Shown here piece after piece: positions 47,840 through 50,203 of a stretch of DNA of 50,203 bases. Position 1 is the stretch's first letter, and each line of letters opens with the position of its first letter. The notes beneath the pieces were generated by a model. The model was given only the letters and a program-made list of their open reading frames with translations, was not told the DNA's origin and searched no databases. Both the position numbers and the translations under genes were made by a program. The stretch is taken from contig LVLI01000612.1 of the NCBI GenBank assembly GCA_001687465.1, positions 1 to 50,203 of the forward strand, written 5' to 3'. The DNA comes from Halocafeteria seosinensis (Eukaryota; Sar; Bigyra; Bicosoecida).

Positions 47840-50203
47840 ATGAGGACCCTCGTGAGCACTATTGTGGTGGTTGTTACCACTTTGGTTGCGGCAGTGACAG
47901 CCACAGGTTTACATAATCAAGTTCCTTCGACGTAAGTCATCATGCATGCATGAAGGTATTCTAGAACGAGCACCTGGCCGCGTTTGGGGGGGTGGAAGTC
48001 AACATATGCACTGATGCAATTCGTAGCTATTTCCTGTTCATTGTAATTACGGCAACATTAAATTTTCGTTCTGCAGCGCACAAGAAAAAATTAAGTTTGA
48101 TAACAAACTGATGTACAACCACGACGACCGAATCGGAGAATGCGTCTCTTTTGACTTTAGCAACATTACGGCAAACAACGAGTTCACACTAGCTGTCAGA
48201 CCGGAAGATGGCGATCTCGCCATTGACAGGGAAACAATCATCAAGTACGTTGTTCGCAACTGCGACCTTGGTTCGTGTTTTTTGTGCGGCGGGTCACTCA
48301 AGAATATCCTTCGGCGCAGATCCGTTTACGAACCAGACGATGCAAGCGGCTGGTTTTGCGTGAACTTCGAAACCAATTTAAACAGTTTTGACTTTCAGTA
48401 CGTCTGGATCAAAGATGATCGCACTCATGCAGTGCTGGCCTCGGATTGCTCCGGTGAGGAGCCGCTGGCCATGTATCAGTCGGAAGCTGAGAGTAAGCGG
48501 GCCAGTGGACATCAAAGAGTTTCGTGTGCTAAAATACACGGGGGAGACTGTGGCTTGCAGATGCAATGTGTGGACAGATTCCGGAACCTTTTCGGTACGA
48601 GGCTTTATGAGGATGAAGTTGCATCTCAGGCTGGGTATATCAAATCGCTTCAACGTGGTCATGCAGACACCCCGGCTTTCGTTTCGGTGACCCGAATGAT
48701 GACTGTACATACGTCAATTTCGGTAACAATAATCCGGATGAGGGCGGTTCCTTGAGTGAGTTCTGCCGGCATTCGTGGGGACAACAAGTGTGCTACGAAG
48801 CCTCCCCTATCACGTGCGTATCTCATGGTTAAGAAGCGTACAAAGCATCTTAGTTCTCTCACGTATTCTTTGCTTAAACTTAGGCAGAAAGGTGAACTCT
48901 CTCCTTGGAGACGATGAAGCATGGACTTGTGTGGGTTTCCAACCTGAGCAAAGTGGTAGTAACTCGTTCGAGCTGTGGATGAACCCACCGGCGAGCAATA
49001 ATGCAAAGGCTTATCTCCGAGAAAATCCGGGGATGTCGACTTGTCAAGATAGTAACACGCCGAGCTCCAGCAAGGATGTTACTCGTATGTGAGATATTGA
49101 ATGCTTGGGAACACTCTTATCTTGTATCATCTGGTTTCGACCTGCCGTCTCACAGCCGGTGAAATGTGTCCAACCCTACCTGTCACGTAAGTACATTCGT
49201 TTCCACGAGTACCCAAGTATATGAATGATCTCTGGTTTGCCTCATTAGACAGGGAGGAAGAGCATTTCACTCAAGGCGGTGACTGCCATTCATTTGACTT
49301 CTCCGTTGCGATCTTTCCCACGGCTAGTTTCCGGTACTGCCTCGACACAAACGAAACTCAAAGTAAATGTCTCCCCGCGGACGTTAAGTAAGTGATATTA
49401 GTGTCAGAGTGGAGAGTGAAAGATGCGCATACTTTGATGAATGTGGAAACAAACAAACAAACGAACAGGGACATCCACAAAATCACGAACACTAGTGGCG
49501 ATTTCGTTCTATATTGTACACACTTTACATGGGGACAAGACGAGGCAGACACGTTCCTTTGGCTCAAGGATGACGGGTCAAATGTGCAGGCCGCAACCAA
49601 TAGTATGGGTTGTGAGGCAGTCATCGATGTGCCTCATGAGTTCGAGAACCTACAAGGTAAGCAAATAGGAACCAAACCTCATGCTTAGCAGCATAGACGC
49701 TTTCGTTCTTGTACAACCTGTACGCAGCTAATCGATGCCCGGGATTACCCTCAGCTGTTCAGTAAGTATCGGGATGCTTTAGTTTACGCGCCGGATCTCC
49801 ACTTGCGAATTTTGCTGGAGTTTTTCAGGACTTATATAAAGTTCAACGATTTTGACGGGAATTGCCGTTCGTTCAATTTTACGGGCAACCCGCCGGCTGG
49901 GGGGTCGACAGCTTCCAGGGTCCTTTACAGCCCCTTTGAGTATTGTCAGTACGGCGGGCTCAGAGATGATGGCGGTGCCGCACGTGCCTGTGACCTAAGT
50001 GCAACCGTCGAAACTATCCAGTGAGTTGGAATTTTCTTTACGTCGTTCGCTACTCGAACTTTACTAAAGTTAATTCATCGTTCCGTGCAACAGAATGGTT
50101 TCCGACGACTGGTATTGCATAAAGTACTCAAGTGATTTGGTACAGGATGACAATAATCATCTATGGGTAAACAGCGATGCATCGAAAGCTGTTCTGTCCT
50201 CTG
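47840..50203 (+). CDS. Paralogous modular surface protein, B-A-C units, runs out of the window
   Basis: The signal exon 47840-47931 (MRTLVSTIVVVVTTLVA) ends in phase 2, as in the paralogue. Exons then follow as B 48077-48244, A 48320-48492, C 48561-48594; B 48667-48813, A 48888-49084, C 49156-49186; B 49253-49387, A 49469-49656, C 49728-49761; B 49829-50020, A 50094 to beyond 50203. Every junction keeps the 2-2, 2-1, 1-2 phase pattern and no stop is met, so this copy appears intact as far as seen. Unit 1 matches unit 1 of the minus-strand gene: GWFCVNF with LASDCSGEEPLAMYQ, and C exon MCGQIPEPF against MCGEIPSQF. The first B exon lacks its second and third Cys together. The start was chosen for the signal peptide and the shared M-R-T-L. 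Confidence 0.8.
49128..50203. repeat. Right arm of a large inverted duplication (continues past the window)
   Basis: Reverse complement of 41194-42272. In the plus-strand gene it covers the unit 2 C exon through the start of the unit 4 A exon. Its B exon at 49829-50020 is 192 nt and in frame, whereas the left-arm copy is 191 nt. The homology starts in the intron at about 49128 and is still running at the last base. Confidence 0.95.

Noticed and set aside
1-50203. tRNA, rRNA, CRISPR, insertion sequences and bacterial-type operators
   Set aside because: I saw no cloverleaf, ribosomal or spacer-repeat structure, and the genome is eukaryotic. A tRNAscan or Rfam search could still find something I missed.

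Overview
The window is nuclear DNA of a microbial eukaryote. Most genes are split by short GT-AG introns (about 55-90 nt), gene spacing is tight and both strands are used. The gene set is eukaryotic: a THO complex subunit, UFM1, a COMMD protein, an RBM39-type splicing factor, a BEACH protein and mitochondrial aconitase. UFM1 and COMMD argue against a fungus. A SAS-6-like protein implies a centriole, flagellum or apical-complex lineage. GLUG-repeat and GCC2/GCC3 multi-pass surface proteins recall algal and stramenopile-type protists, but I cannot name the organism.

Layout. Bases 1-2579 are gene-poor and hold two inverted-repeat structures. Bases 2580-12000 hold housekeeping genes: STRAP-like WD40 (+), ECH1-like dienoyl-CoA isomerase (-), a rhodanese (+), THOC1 (+), UFM1 (-, three small exons) and RBM39 (+). 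Bases 12689-19026 encode a giant multi-pass membrane protein with a very cysteine-rich tail. Bases 19640-21302 hold a frameshifted GLUG-repeat gene. Bases 21719-22993 encode a SAS-6-like protein. Bases 23074-33402 are a single-exon BEACH gene (-). COMMD7 (+) and mitochondrial aconitase (-) follow.

The most unusual part is 37808-50203. Two paralogous genes lie head to head around a ~0.93 kb intergenic region. Each starts with a signal-peptide exon reading M-R-T-L. Each continues with tandem copies of a module I do not recognise, encoded by three exons that I call B, A and C. Intron phases are constant (2-2, 2-1, 1-2) and each full unit has six cysteines. Cysteines are lost in pairs between units, which predicts the disulfide map B1-C1, B2-B3, A1-A2. 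The minus-strand gene has about thirteen units, then a Ser/Thr/Pro-rich stalk, a long ectodomain and one C-terminal transmembrane helix. The plus-strand gene runs out of the window in its fourth unit.

The two genes share a ~1.07 kb, nearly identical inverted block at non-equivalent unit positions. The minus-strand gene also carries an inverted exon segment, a 1-nt frameshift inside the shared block and a collapsed unit at the block's edge. This looks like a fast-rearranging family of modular surface proteins, possibly for recognition or adhesion (inference).
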